A DNA stretch of 35,438 nt from Gilvibacter sp. (lineage in GTDB: Bacteria; Bacteroidota; Bacteroidia; Flavobacteriales; Flavobacteriaceae): NCBI RefSeq assembly GCF_013214815.1, contig NZ_JABSPU010000023.1, forward strand, positions 1-35,438, given 5' to 3'. Below are positions 23,865 to 33,138 of this stretch, in pieces; the stretch's first letter is position 1, and each line of letters opens with the position of its first letter. The notes beneath the pieces were generated by a model. It was not told the origin of the DNA and did no database searches. It saw only the letters and a list, made by a program, of their open reading frames with translations. The translations under genes were made by a program, and so were the position numbers.

Positions 23865-26800
23865 ATGGCAAGAAATAAAGATAACAACACGGTAAAGAAA
23901 TTCAACAAGATTTCTATTGGTTTGGCTTCACCGGAGTCTATTTTGGCAGAATCTCGCGGAGAGGTATTGAAACCAGAAACCATCAACTACCGTACCCACA
24001 AACCCGAGCGCGACGGTTTGTTCTGCGAGCGTATTTTTGGACCTGTAAAGGACTACGAATGTGCCTGTGGAAAGTATAAGCGTATCCGATACAAAGGAAT
24101 CGTTTGTGACCGTTGTGGGGTAGAAGTTACCGAAAAGAAAGTGCGTCGTGATCGTGTAGGTCACATCAACTTGGTTGTACCTGTTGCGCATATTTGGTAC
24201 TTCAGAAGTCTTCCGAACAAGATCGGATACCTTCTTGGATTGCCGTCCAAGAAGTTGGATATGATTATCTATTATGAGCGTTATGTGGTTATTCAACCAG
24301 GTATCGCCAAAAACGAAGAGGGAGAGCCGTTGCAAAAGATGGACTTCCTTACTGAAGAGGAGTATTTGAATGTATTGGATACCCTTCCTCAGGAGAATAT
24401 GTATTTAGAAGATTCTGATCCTAACAAATTCATCGCGAAGATGGGAGCAGAGTGTTTGATCGAATTGTTGAACCGCATTGATCTAGACAGCTTGTCTTTT
24501 GATCTGCGTCACAAGGCGAACAACGAAACTTCTAAGCAACGTAAAACAGAAGCCCTTAAGCGTTTGCAAGTGGTGGAAGCTTTGCGTGAGGCTAACAACA
24601 ACCGCGAGAACAAGCCTGAGTGGATGATCATGAAGGTAATTCCGGTGATTCCACCAGAATTGCGTCCATTGGTACCACTAGATGGTGGACGTTTCGCAAC
24701 TTCGGATTTGAACGACCTTTACCGTCGTGTGATTATCCGTAACAACCGTTTGAAGCGTTTGGTAGAGATCAAAGCTCCGGAAGTGATCTTACGTAATGAA
24801 AAGCGTATGCTACAGGAATCTGTGGACTCACTATTCGACAACACTCGTAAGTCATCCGCAGTAAAAACAGACTCTAACCGTCCACTGAAATCACTTTCTG
24901 ACTCGCTTAAAGGTAAGCAAGGACGTTTCCGTCAAAACTTACTTGGTAAGCGTGTGGATTATTCAGCGCGTTCGGTAATTGTTGTTGGACCTGAATTGAA
25001 ATTATACGAATGTGGTCTGCCTAAAAACATGGCCGCAGAACTATACAAGCCGTTTGTGATCCGTAAACTGATCGAGCGTGGTATCGTGAAAACGGTAAAA
25101 TCGGCTAAAAAGATCATCGATAAGAAAGAGCCTGTAGTTTGGGATATCTTGGAGAACGTTCTTAAAGGACACCCAGTACTCCTGAACCGTGCTCCTACGC
25201 TTCACCGTTTGGGTATCCAAGCGTTCCAGCCTAAGCTTATCGAAGGGAAAGCGATTCAGCTGCACCCGTTAGTGTGTACGGCATTTAATGCCGACTTTGA
25301 TGGTGACCAAATGGCGGTTCACCTTCCACTAGGGCCAGAAGCAATTCTGGAAGCACAGTTGTTGATGCTTGCCTCTCACAATATTTTGAACCCAGCAAAC
25401 GGTTCTCCAGTAGCGGTACCGTCTCAGGATATGGTATTGGGTCTGTACTATATGACCAAGCCGCGTAAATCCACAAAAGAGCACCCAATTAAAGGGGAAG
25501 GTTTGACCTTCTACTCTGCGGAAGAGGTTGTAATCGCTTACAACGAAAAGAAAGTTGACTTGAACGCGATCATCAAGATCCGTACAAAAGACTTTAACGA
25601 AGCTGGAGAATTGGTATACCAAGTTATTGAGTCGACTGTAGGTCGTGTGATCTTTAACCAGGAAGTACCAGAGGCTGCAGGTTACATCAACGAAGTATTG
25701 ACCAAGAAATCGCTACGTGATATCATTGGTGGTATTTTGAAAGTAACCGACGTGCCTACCACTGCTGATTTCTTAGACTCTATTAAAGACCTTGGATATA
25801 AGTTCGCTTTTGAAGGAGGATTGTCGTTTAGCCTTGGGGATATCATTATTCCACAGGAGAAGCACACCATGATTGACGACGCGAACCAACAAGTAGACGG
25901 TATTATTGCCAACTACAACATGGGTCTTATCACTAACAACGAGCGTTACAACCAGGTAATTGATATCTGGACTGCAACCAACGCGAACTTGACGGAGCTT
26001 TCTATGAAGCGTATCCGTGAAGATCAGCAAGGGTTTAACTCGGTGTATATGATGCTTGATTCTGGAGCGCGTGGTTCTAAGGAGCAGATCCGTCAGTTGA
26101 CGGGTATGCGTGGTCTGATGGCCAAGCCGAAGAAATCCAACTCTGGAGGTGGTGAAATTATTGAAAATCCGATCCTTTCTAACTTTAAGGAAGGACTATC
26201 GATCTTAGAATACTTTATCTCTACGCACGGTGCGCGTAAAGGTCTTGCGGATACGGCCCTTAAAACGGCGGATGCTGGATACTTGACACGTCGTTTGGTA
26301 GATGTTTCTCAGGATGTGATCATCAACGAGCACGACTGTGGTACGCTACGCGGAGTAGAGGTAACCCCACTTAAGAAGAACGAAGAAGTTGTGGAGTCCC
26401 TAGGCGAGCGTATCGTTGGACGTACTTCACTAAACGATGTTTACGATCCGCTTAGCAACGAATTATTAGTTGCTGCAGGAGAGCATATTGACGAGGTTGT
26501 TGCCAAGAGAATCGATGCGTCTCCAGTGGAAAGTGTAGAGGTTCGTTCTGCTTTGACTTGTGAGGCTAAGAAAGGAATCTGTGCTATGTGTTACGGTCGC
26601 AACTTAGCGACTGGTAAGATGGTTCAGATCGGTGAAGCTGTTGGTGTTGTGGCTGCTCAGTCAATTGGAGAGCCTGGTACACAGCTTACACTACGTACCT
26701 TCCACGTGGGTGGTATTGCCGGAAACATCTCCGAAGAGAACAAACTACAAGTGAAGTTTGACGGTAAGGCCGAGATCGAAGACTTGAAAACTGTTAAGGG

Positions 26801-28166
26801 AGAAGACGCAGAAGGAAACGAAGTTGATATCGTTATCTCTCGTACTTCTGAGATCAAAATGGTTGACAAGAAAACTGGAATTGTCCTAAGTACAAACAAC
26901 ATTCCTTACGGTTCATCCATCTTTGTAAAAGACGGACAGACCCTTAAGAAAGGTGATGTGGTATGTCAGTGGGATCCATATAACGGTGTAATCATCTCTG
27001 AATTTGCTGGTAAGATCAAGTACGAGAATATCGAACAAGGTGTTACTTATCAAGTAGAAATTGACGAACAAACCGGATTCCAGGAGAAAGTGATCTCTGA
27101 ATCAAGAAACAAGAAACTGATCCCAACGCTTCAGATCTGTGGAGCTAAAGGAGAAGTGATCCGTTCATACAACTTACCAGTAGGGGCTCACCTTATGGTA
27201 GACGATGCTGAGAAGATCAAGGTTGGTAAGATCTTGGTTAAGATTCCACGTAAATCTGCGAAAGCGGGTGATATTACAGGGGGTCTTCCACGAGTTACTG
27301 AGCTCTTTGAAGCGCGTAACCCATCGAACCCTGCAGTTGTAAGTGAGATTGACGGTGTTGTTTCCTTTGGAAAGATCAAGCGTGGTAACCGCGAGATCAT
27401 TGTAGAATCTAAATTAGGTGACATTAAGAAATACTTGGTAAAGCTGTCTAATCAGATCCTGGTACAGGAGAACGATTACATCCGCGCCGGTATGCCTCTT
27501 TCTGACGGTTCTATCACTCCAGAGGATATCTTGAAGATCAAAGGCCCATCTGCAGTACAGCAGTACTTGGTGAACGAAGTTCAAGAAGTATACCGTCTGC
27601 AAGGGGTGAAGATCAACGATAAGCACTTTGAGGTAGTAGTACGTCAAATGATGCGTAAGGTTAAGATCAACGATCCGGGAGACACTATCTTCTTAGAGAA
27701 CCAATTGACGCACAAATACGACTTCATTGAAGAGAACGATAAGATCTTTGGAATGAAGGTAGTATCTAGCGCTGGTGATTCTGAAACTTTGAAAGAAGGT
27801 CAGATCGTATCGCCACGTCAGTTGCGTGATGAGAACTCTATCTTGAGACGTGCAGACAAAGCCTTGGTTGAAGCTCGTGATGCAGTACCTGCAACAGCGA
27901 CTCCAATCCTACAAGGGATCACACGTGCATCGCTACAAACTAAGTCCTTCATCTCTGCGGCTTCCTTCCAGGAAACTACTAAGGTGTTGAACGAAGCAGC
28001 GGTAAGCGGTAAAGTTGATACTCTTGAAGGCTTGAAAGAGAATGTAATTGTAGGTCACCGTATTCCTGCCGGTACTGGTATGCGTAATTACGATCATATC
28101 ATCGTCGGTTCTAAAGAGGAATTGGAACAAATGACTGAAGAAAAACAAGAGGTTAACTACAACTAA
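23865..28166 (+). CDS. rpoC: DNA-directed RNA polymerase subunit beta'
   Basis: 1433 residues. N-terminal zinc ribbon with [20 protein letters not shown]; catalytic magnesium site [12 protein letters not shown] with Asp477, Asp479 and Asp481; bridge helix and trigger loop region around [10 protein letters not shown]; second zinc site built from HDCGTL and [15 protein letters not shown]. All motifs intact. Starts 68 bp after rpoB. Confidence 0.99.
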   Translation: MARNKDNNTVKKFNKISIGLASPESILAESRGEVLKPETINYRTHKPERDGLFCERIFGPVKDYECACGKYKRIRYKGIVCDRCGVEVTEKKVRRDRVGHINLVVPVAHIWYFRSLPNKIGYLLGLPSKKLDMIIYYERYVVIQPGIAKNEEGEPLQKMDFLTEEEYLNVLDTLPQENMYLEDSDPNKFIAKMGAECLIELLNRIDLDSLSFDLRHKANNETSKQRKTEALKRLQVVEALREANNNRENKPEWMIMKVIPVIPPELRPLVPLDGGRFATSDLNDLYRRVIIRNNRLKRLVEIKAPEVILRNEKRMLQESVDSLFDNTRKSSAVKTDSNRPLKSLSDSLKGKQGRFRQNLLGKRVDYSARSVIVVGPELKLYECGLPKNMAAELYKPFVIRKLIERGIVKTVKSAKKIIDKKEPVVWDILENVLKGHPVLLNRAPTLHRLGIQAFQPKLIEGKAIQLHPLVCTAFNADFDGDQMAVHLPLGPEAILEAQLLMLASHNILNPANGSPVAVPSQDMVLGLYYMTKPRKSTKEHPIKGEGLTFYSAEEVVIAYNEKKVDLNAIIKIRTKDFNEAGELVYQVIESTVGRVIFNQEVPEAAGYINEVLTKKSLRDIIGGILKVTDVPTTADFLDSIKDLGYKFAFEGGLSFSLGDIIIPQEKHTMIDDANQQVDGIIANYNMGLITNNERYNQVIDIWTATNANLTELSMKRIREDQQGFNSVYMMLDSGARGSKEQIRQLTGMRGLMAKPKKSNSGGGEIIENPILSNFKEGLSILEYFISTHGARKGLADTALKTADAGYLTRRLVDVSQDVIINEHDCGTLRGVEVTPLKKNEEVVESLGERIVGRTSLNDVYDPLSNELLVAAGEHIDEVVAKRIDASPVESVEVRSALTCEAKKGICAMCYGRNLATGKMVQIGEAVGVVAAQSIGEPGTQLTLRTFHVGGIAGNISEENKLQVKFDGKAEIEDLKTVKGEDAEGNEVDIVISRTSEIKMVDKKTGIVLSTNNIPYGSSIFVKDGQTLKKGDVVCQWDPYNGVIISEFAGKIKYENIEQGVTYQVEIDEQTGFQEKVISESRNKKLIPTLQICGAKGEVIRSYNLPVGAHLMVDDAEKIKVGKILVKIPRKSAKAGDITGGLPRVTELFEARNPSNPAVVSEIDGVVSFGKIKRGNREIIVESKLGDIKKYLVKLSNQILVQENDYIRAGMPLSDGSITPEDILKIKGPSAVQQYLVNEVQEVYRLQGVKINDKHFEVVVRQMMRKVKINDPGDTIFLENQLTHKYDFIEENDKIFGMKVVSSAGDSETLKEGQIVSPRQLRDENSILRRADKALVEARDAVPATATPILQGITRASLQTKSFISAASFQETTKVLNEAAVSGKVDTLEGLKENVIVGHRIPAGTGMRNYDHIIVGSKEELEQMTEEKQEVNYN

Positions 28167-28188
28167 TCCTTGTTCAATAAATAATTTG

Positions 28189-28216
28189 CAGAATCCCGTT
28201 TTATAGCGGGATTCTG
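28189..28216 (+). terminator. Hairpin after rpoC
   Basis: CAGAATCCCG (28189-28198) pairs perfectly with CGGGATTCTG (28207-28216), followed by TGTTTATAAA. The T run is weak, so termination may be partial and the DUF3467 gene may still be read from upstream. ATAATTTG lies just before the stem, close to a -7 box. Confidence 0.6.
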
Positions 28217-28233
28217 TGTTTATAAACTCTATT

Positions 28234-28548
28234 ATGAACGATAATAACGATCAAAAGAAAGGACAAATTAACATTGAATTGGATGAAGCTGTTGCTCAAG
28301 GCATTTATAGTAATTTGGCAATTATCAATCATTCCGTTTCAGAATTTGTCGTTGATTATGTCTCTATCATGCCCGGTACGCCTAAGAGTAAGGTGAAAGC
28401 GCGGGTTATTTTGACACCTGAGCATGCCAAACGCTTCCATAAAGCCCTAGGGGAAAATATTAAACGTTTTGAAGCGGCAAATGGACCGATTAAAGATTAC
28501 AAGCAACCACCGATGCCCATTAACTTTGGGCCTACTGGAGAAGCATAA
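28234..28548 (+). CDS. DUF3467 domain-containing protein
   Basis: 104 residues from ATG 28234 (a start at 28216 lies in the rpoC hairpin). GQINIELDEAVAQGIYSNLAIINHSVSEFVVDYVSIMPG...VKARVILTPEHAKRFHKALGENI is the DUF3467 pattern, a small beta-rich protein found right after rpoC throughout Bacteroidota and in other phyla. Function unknown; its constant position suggests a link with transcription, but this is only inference from gene order. No signal peptide. Confidence 0.9.
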   Translation: MNDNNDQKKGQINIELDEAVAQGIYSNLAIINHSVSEFVVDYVSIMPGTPKSKVKARVILTPEHAKRFHKALGENIKRFEAANGPIKDYKQPPMPINFGPTGEA

Positions 28549-28550
28549 AT

Positions 28551-28582
28551 AAAGCCTCACTTTAAGTGGGGCTTTATTTTTT
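28551..28582 (+). terminator. Terminator of the rpoC-DUF3467 unit
   Basis: AAAGCCTCAC (28551-28560) with GTGGGGCTTT (28566-28575), one mismatch, then ATTTTTT. Starts three bases after the stop codon. Confidence 0.85.
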
Positions 28583-28727
28583 CATGTGTTTTTAACTAAA
28601 GGTTTTACTTCATCATAAGGATTAATCAAGACGTACATCCGATTAAAAGACACTTACATCTAAATAATTTTAACATTCTAACGTAGTTGCTTACATTCTT
28701 TTTGTAATTCAACTCAAATTTGCCAAA

Positions 28728-30479
28728 ATGATTGTAAGAATGTTGACCCTTTTGGGTTTTTTGTTGTCTCCTTTGATTGTTGCACAGGTTGGAATCGGCA
28801 CTACCACTCCACAAGGAGCGCTTGATGTTGTTGGTGCAAATGACACAGGTTTGGTAATTCCTAGAGTGAGTAGTATTGAAAACGTGACTGATGGTAATGG
28901 TGGAACTCCCGTTAACGGTACGATGGTCTATGATATCTCGAGAGGTACGACCTGTTTTTACTCCAATAATCGATGGCTCTGCGTAGGCAACGATGCTAGT
29001 GGAACCCCAGTGTTATCCGATCAAACACCAGTTCCTTATAGTAGTTTGGGCACCTATTTTAAAGCATCGAACACCGAAGCTTCTGATCGTTTTGGATTGG
29101 CCGTAAGTATGAGCAATGATGGTAATACCTTGGTGTTTGGTGCAAGTCAAGAGGATAGTAATGCAACGGGAATTAACGGGTCGGAATCCAATAACGATAC
29201 TTTTAATTCAGGAGCGGCCTATGTTTTCTCTAGAAGCTCAGGAACTTGGAGTCAGCAAGCCTATATAAAAGCTTCAAATACCGGGATATCTGACTTTTTT
29301 GGTGATGTAGTGTCCCTAAGCGGTGATGGAAATACTTTAGCGGTAGGTGTTAGTGCAGAGGATAGCAATGCGACGGGAATCAATGGCGATCAAACCAATA
29401 ATTTGGCAAGTAGTTCTGGAGCTGTATATGTGTTTACTCGATCGGGAAGTACGTGGTCACAACAAGCATATATCAAGGCCTCCAATACAGAAGGCAACGA
29501 TAATTTTGGTATTGATGTGTACTTAAGCAATGATGGAAATACCTTGGCGGTAGGAGCCAATTCCGAAGATAGCAATGCCACTGGAGTCAATGGTGATCAA
29601 GCCAATAACTCGGCCAGTGCTTCGGGAGCGGCATACGTGTTTACGCGTTCAGGAACGACATGGAGTCAGCAGGCCTATATCAAAGCTTCCAATACGCAGG
29701 CATCAGACCTTTTTGGGAGTCATGTAGCACTTAGTGGAGATGGTGATACCTTGGCCGTAGGCGCTAGAAATGAAGATAGCAATGCCACTGGAATCAATGG
29801 TGATCAAACCAACAATACGGCCTCCGACTCGGGAGCCGTATACGTTTATACACGATCAGGTACCGTTTGGACGCAGCAAGCCTATTTAAAAGCATCCAAC
29901 ACGGAAGGCACTGACCGATTTGGTAGTTCGGTTGCCTTGGATGGTAGTGGAGATATTCTTGCCGTGGGAGCTACAGGAGAGGACAGTAATGCTAGGGGTG
30001 TCAATGGTGATGAATCAAACAACAGTGCAAGTTCTTCAGGGGCGGTTTATGTTTTCACCCGATCCGGAACCACTTGGAGTCAAAATGCCTATGTAAAAGC
30101 TTCAAATGCGGATACTAACGACGCCTATGGAACAAGTGTGCATGTGAGCGATAACGGATCTGCCATTGCCGTTGGGTCCAATGGAGAAGCGAGTAATGCA
30201 ACCGGATTGAATGGGGACGAAAGCAATAATACTGCCTCTAGTGCGGGAGCGGCCTATGTTTATTTCAGATCTGGTAGTACTTGGATTAAAGATGCTTATG
30301 TTAAGCCAACAAACACCGATCCGGGGGATGTTTTTGCTCGGAATGTTGTCTTGAGTACCGACGGATTTATTTTCGCTGGTTCTTCATGGCGGGAAGATAG
30401 TAACGCAACAGGTATTGGCGGAGACCCGACCAATAATAGTGCCGCCGATTCTGGTGCAGGGTATCTTTATGAAAATTAG
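28728..30479 (+). CDS. Secreted FG-GAP-like seven-bladed beta-propeller protein
   Basis: 583 residues with a signal peptide (MLTLLGFLLSPLIVAQ; a second ATG at 28740 is possible). Residues 20-100 begin VGIGTTTPQGALDV, a module common at the start of Bacteroidota surface or fibre-like proteins. From residue about 110 come seven repeats of 69 residues, each starting near YIKASNTxxxDxFG, with the core LSxDGNTLAVGAxxEDSNATGINGDQxNN and AVYVFTRSGTTWSQ. The repeat starts at 29055, 29262, 29469, 29676, 29883, 30090 and 30297 are each exactly 207 bp apart. Seven units fit a closed propeller; the EDSNATG loops may bind calcium. No type IX sorting domain follows. Likely surface or secreted adhesion or binding; the ligand is unknown. 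Confidence 0.82.
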   Translation: MIVRMLTLLGFLLSPLIVAQVGIGTTTPQGALDVVGANDTGLVIPRVSSIENVTDGNGGTPVNGTMVYDISRGTTCFYSNNRWLCVGNDASGTPVLSDQTPVPYSSLGTYFKASNTEASDRFGLAVSMSNDGNTLVFGASQEDSNATGINGSESNNDTFNSGAAYVFSRSSGTWSQQAYIKASNTGISDFFGDVVSLSGDGNTLAVGVSAEDSNATGINGDQTNNLASSSGAVYVFTRSGSTWSQQAYIKASNTEGNDNFGIDVYLSNDGNTLAVGANSEDSNATGVNGDQANNSASASGAAYVFTRSGTTWSQQAYIKASNTQASDLFGSHVALSGDGDTLAVGARNEDSNATGINGDQTNNTASDSGAVYVYTRSGTVWTQQAYLKASNTEGTDRFGSSVALDGSGDILAVGATGEDSNARGVNGDESNNSASSSGAVYVFTRSGTTWSQNAYVKASNADTNDAYGTSVHVSDNGSAIAVGSNGEASNATGLNGDESNNTASSAGAAYVYFRSGSTWIKDAYVKPTNTDPGDVFARNVVLSTDGFIFAGSSWREDSNATGIGGDPTNNSAADSGAGYLYEN

Positions 30480-30538
30480 TTCTGCGTTTGTAGTAGGATT
30501 TTTCAGTGAATATTTACACTTAAAGCGCGCCACCAGCA

Positions 30539-32140
30539 CTAGGCATGTACACTCTCAAATTCACTAATAAAGTGCAACTTCACATTTGGGTATTTGCTCT
30601 GCGTCATTTGCAGGGTAAAGGCAGAATCGGCAAAGAACACCAATTGTCCGCGCTTATCTTTAGCCAAGTATTTTGACTTGACTCTTTTGAATTCGCTAAA
30701 TTCTTCACCCTTAGGATCCTTAGGATCGACCCAACAGGCTTTGTGTACATTGAGCGTCTCATAAGAACATCGAGCTCCATATTCGTGCTCCAAACGGTAT
30801 TGAATCACCTCAAATTGCAATGCTCCCACGGTTCCAATGACTTTTCTTCCATTGAGTTCAAGAATAAAAAGCTGTGCTACACCCTCATCCATCAATTGGT
30901 CAATTCCTTTCTCCAGTTGCTTAGATTTCATAGGGTCGGCATTATTGATGTATTTAAAGTGCTCCGGAGAGAAACTTGGTATTCCTTTATACTGCATATT
31001 TTCTCCTTCTGTAAGGGTGTCACCAATCTTAAAATTTCCAGTATCGTGAAGACCGACAATGTCACCGGGATAGGAATAATCGACAATTTGCTTTTTTTCT
31101 GCAAAGAAGGCATTTGGGCTTGAGAATTTGAACTTCTTTCCTTGTCTAACATGCAGGTAAGGTTTGTTGCGTTCAAAGGTTCCTGATACAATTTTTACAA
31201 ACGCCAGTCGGTCGCGGTGTTTGGGATCCATATTGGCGTGGATCTTAAATACGAATCCACTAAAGGCGTCTTCCGAAGGTTTCACCAAGCGCGTATCACT
31301 TTCTTTAGGGCGTGGAGTAGGAGCAATGCTCACAAAACAATCCAAGAGTTCACGAACTCCAAAGTTGTTTAATGCCGATCCGAAGAATACAGGCTGCAAT
31401 TGCCCATCCAAATAAGCCTCTTTATCAAAGCTTGGATAGATTCCGGTAACTAGTTCAAGTTCCTCGCGCAGCACTTCTGCAGCATCCTCGCTGATCAAAG
31501 CGTCAAGAGCCGGATCATCCAGATCATTGATCTCTACAGTCTCTTCTATATTCTTTCTAGAATCTCCGCTGAAGAGATTCACATTGTTCTCCCAGATATT
31601 GTAGATCCCTTTAAAGTCATATCCCATACCTATTGGGAAGCTCATTGGGGTCACTTTGAGCTGTAGCTTCTGTTCGATCTCATCTAAGAGTTCAAAGGCA
31701 TCTTTACCTTCTCGGTCCAGCTTGTTGATAAAGACAATCATTGGAATATTGCGCATTCGGCACACAGAAACGAGCTTTTCAGTTTGCTCTTCAACCCCTT
31801 TGGCAACGTCAATTACCACGATAACACTATCAACCGCTGTGAGTGTTCTGAAGGTATCTTCTGCGAAATCCTTGTGCCCCGGTGTATCCAAAATATTGAT
31901 TTTAGTACCTTGATATTCAAAAGCTAGAACGGAGGTGGCTACAGAGATTCCACGTTGGCGCTCGATCTCCATAAAATCCGAGGTCGCTCCCTTTTTAATT
32001 TTGTTGGATTTTACCGCGCCTGCTTCTTGAATAGCACCACCAAATAACAGCAGTTTTTCCGTTAGGGTAGTTTTTCCTGCATCGGGGTGAGAGATGATTC
32101 CGAAAGTGCGCCTTCTTGCGATTTCTTTGTTTAGACTCAT
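30539..32140 (-). CDS. prfC: Peptide chain release factor 3
   Basis: 533 residues. GTPase with G1 HPDAGKTT (18-25), G2 region QRGISVATS, G3 DTPGHKDF (85-92) and G4 NKLD (139-142), followed by the RF3-specific domains 2 and 3 (KHRDRLAFVKIVSGTFERN, VGALQFEVIQYRLEHEYG). It removes RF1 and RF2 from the ribosome after peptide release. Convergent with the propeller gene, 59 bp apart, with no clear terminator between them. Promoter box TATATTTG at 32173-32166. Confidence 0.97.
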   Translation of the reverse strand: MSLNKEIARRRTFGIISHPDAGKTTLTEKLLLFGGAIQEAGAVKSNKIKKGATSDFMEIERQRGISVATSVLAFEYQGTKINILDTPGHKDFAEDTFRTLTAVDSVIVVIDVAKGVEEQTEKLVSVCRMRNIPMIVFINKLDREGKDAFELLDEIEQKLQLKVTPMSFPIGMGYDFKGIYNIWENNVNLFSGDSRKNIEETVEINDLDDPALDALISEDAAEVLREELELVTGIYPSFDKEAYLDGQLQPVFFGSALNNFGVRELLDCFVSIAPTPRPKESDTRLVKPSEDAFSGFVFKIHANMDPKHRDRLAFVKIVSGTFERNKPYLHVRQGKKFKFSSPNAFFAEKKQIVDYSYPGDIVGLHDTGNFKIGDTLTEGENMQYKGIPSFSPEHFKYINNADPMKSKQLEKGIDQLMDEGVAQLFILELNGRKVIGTVGALQFEVIQYRLEHEYGARCSYETLNVHKACWVDPKDPKGEEFSEFKRVKSKYLAKDKRGQLVFFADSAFTLQMTQSKYPNVKLHFISEFESVHA

Positions 32141-32165
32141 AAGTCAGGATTATTCTTTATCGGTT

Positions 32166-32173
32166 GCAAATAT
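32166..32173 (-). promoter_or_regulatory. Promoter -7 box TATATTTG of prfC
   Basis: Exact TAnnTTTG on the minus strand, 25 bp before the ATG at 32140. No TTG at a fitting distance upstream. Confidence 0.55.
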
Positions 32174-32537
32174 ACATTTTACAGCCGCAGTAGCGGTATT
32201 TGAGCGGCCTAGATAAACGATTTGTTTCAAATTTTCAAATTGACGTTTTCTGACATATAATGGAGTCATTATCTCCCATATACGTATAAATACCCATGTG
32301 TTCTCGTAATATCATCCTACAAAAAAATGATTGGAAATTACGGTTTTAGTGTAATTCAACGATTTTATTCGCCCATTGAGCTAAAAGATGTTAAAATTCG
32401 ATTTTAGTAGTGTAATTCCTACTTAAATTTGACCATCAGCTAATTAAGTAAAACCAACTAAGTGAATCGTATTCAATAAGATGAAATTTTGGGAAGAACA
32501 TTCTTAGTTCGAACCGATTCCTTATAATAGCTCAATT
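32174..32537. other. Intergenic region between prfC and the secreted protein
   Basis: The gap from 32141 to 32537 is 397 bp. No gene is supported. It holds the prfC promoter (listed), an imperfect direct repeat GGTTTTAGTGTAATTC (32341-32356) and CGATTTTAGTAGTGTAATTC (32399-32418), and TAAATTTG (32424-32431), a -7 box for the gene at 32538. Strongly AT-rich. Confidence 0.5.
32424..32431 (+). promoter_or_regulatory. Candidate -7 box TAAATTTG for the gene at 32538
   Basis: Exact TAnnTTTG match just after the second copy of the direct repeat; the leader would be about 100 bases. No TTG at -33. Confidence 0.45.
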
Positions 32538-33038
32538 ATGATAACCATAAACCCCGCTTCAGCGTGCAGAATTCGTTTGCTCGTTACACTAATAGTCTTG
32601 CTTTTCTCGCAAGGAACAATCGCACAAGATTGTAAAGCAAACTTATCAGCGCAAAATCAAAAAAATGTCGGTACGGCAGATGAAGATGGAACAGCCTTCA
32701 CGCTGGAATTATCCAATCCAACTTCGCGCACCAAGAGCTACCGATTCACCGCAACTTTTTCAAGCACTCCTTGTTCCACTCCTAATAAAGCCAATTTAGG
32801 AGAGAATGTGGTTTTGGACGTCAGTTTCGCCGACACCTCTTTTTCAAGTCAGGTGATCACGGGAATGGAAGTGATTCCAAGACAGATGAAAACCTTCAAG
32901 GTGGATGTGCAAGTACCAGCGGGTACTCCTTTTAATCGATGGAGTTGTATTGAGATCAATGCCATAGATATGGAATGTGGAACAGTTGCGGCAACGCAAT
33001 TGCTTCGTGTATTCGTACCGGACCCTTCTGAGGAATAG
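32538..33038 (+). CDS. Small secreted protein of unknown function
   Basis: 166 residues with a signal peptide (LLVTLIVLLFSQGTIAQ, cut near residue 30) and a mature part with four Cys (DCKAN, STPCST, WSCIE, MECGT) that could form two disulfides. The mature sequence is Thr/Ser/Asn-rich, beta-type (FTLELSNPTSRTKSYRFTATF, then FKVDVQVPAGTPF), as in an immunoglobulin-like sandwich. I do not recognise a family. It is 100 bp ahead of the large adhesin in the same direction, so a joint role at the surface is possible. Confidence 0.7.
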   Translation: MITINPASACRIRLLVTLIVLLFSQGTIAQDCKANLSAQNQKNVGTADEDGTAFTLELSNPTSRTKSYRFTATFSSTPCSTPNKANLGENVVLDVSFADTSFSSQVITGMEVIPRQMKTFKVDVQVPAGTPFNRWSCIEINAIDMECGTVAATQLLRVFVPDPSEE

Positions 33039-33138
33039 TCCGTTTTTCTCCCCTCCGGAATCGATCCGGATCAAATCTTTACTACCTACAAATAACGCTT
33101 TAATCGGTTTCGTTGGCCGTTAATGAAATAGAACACTT

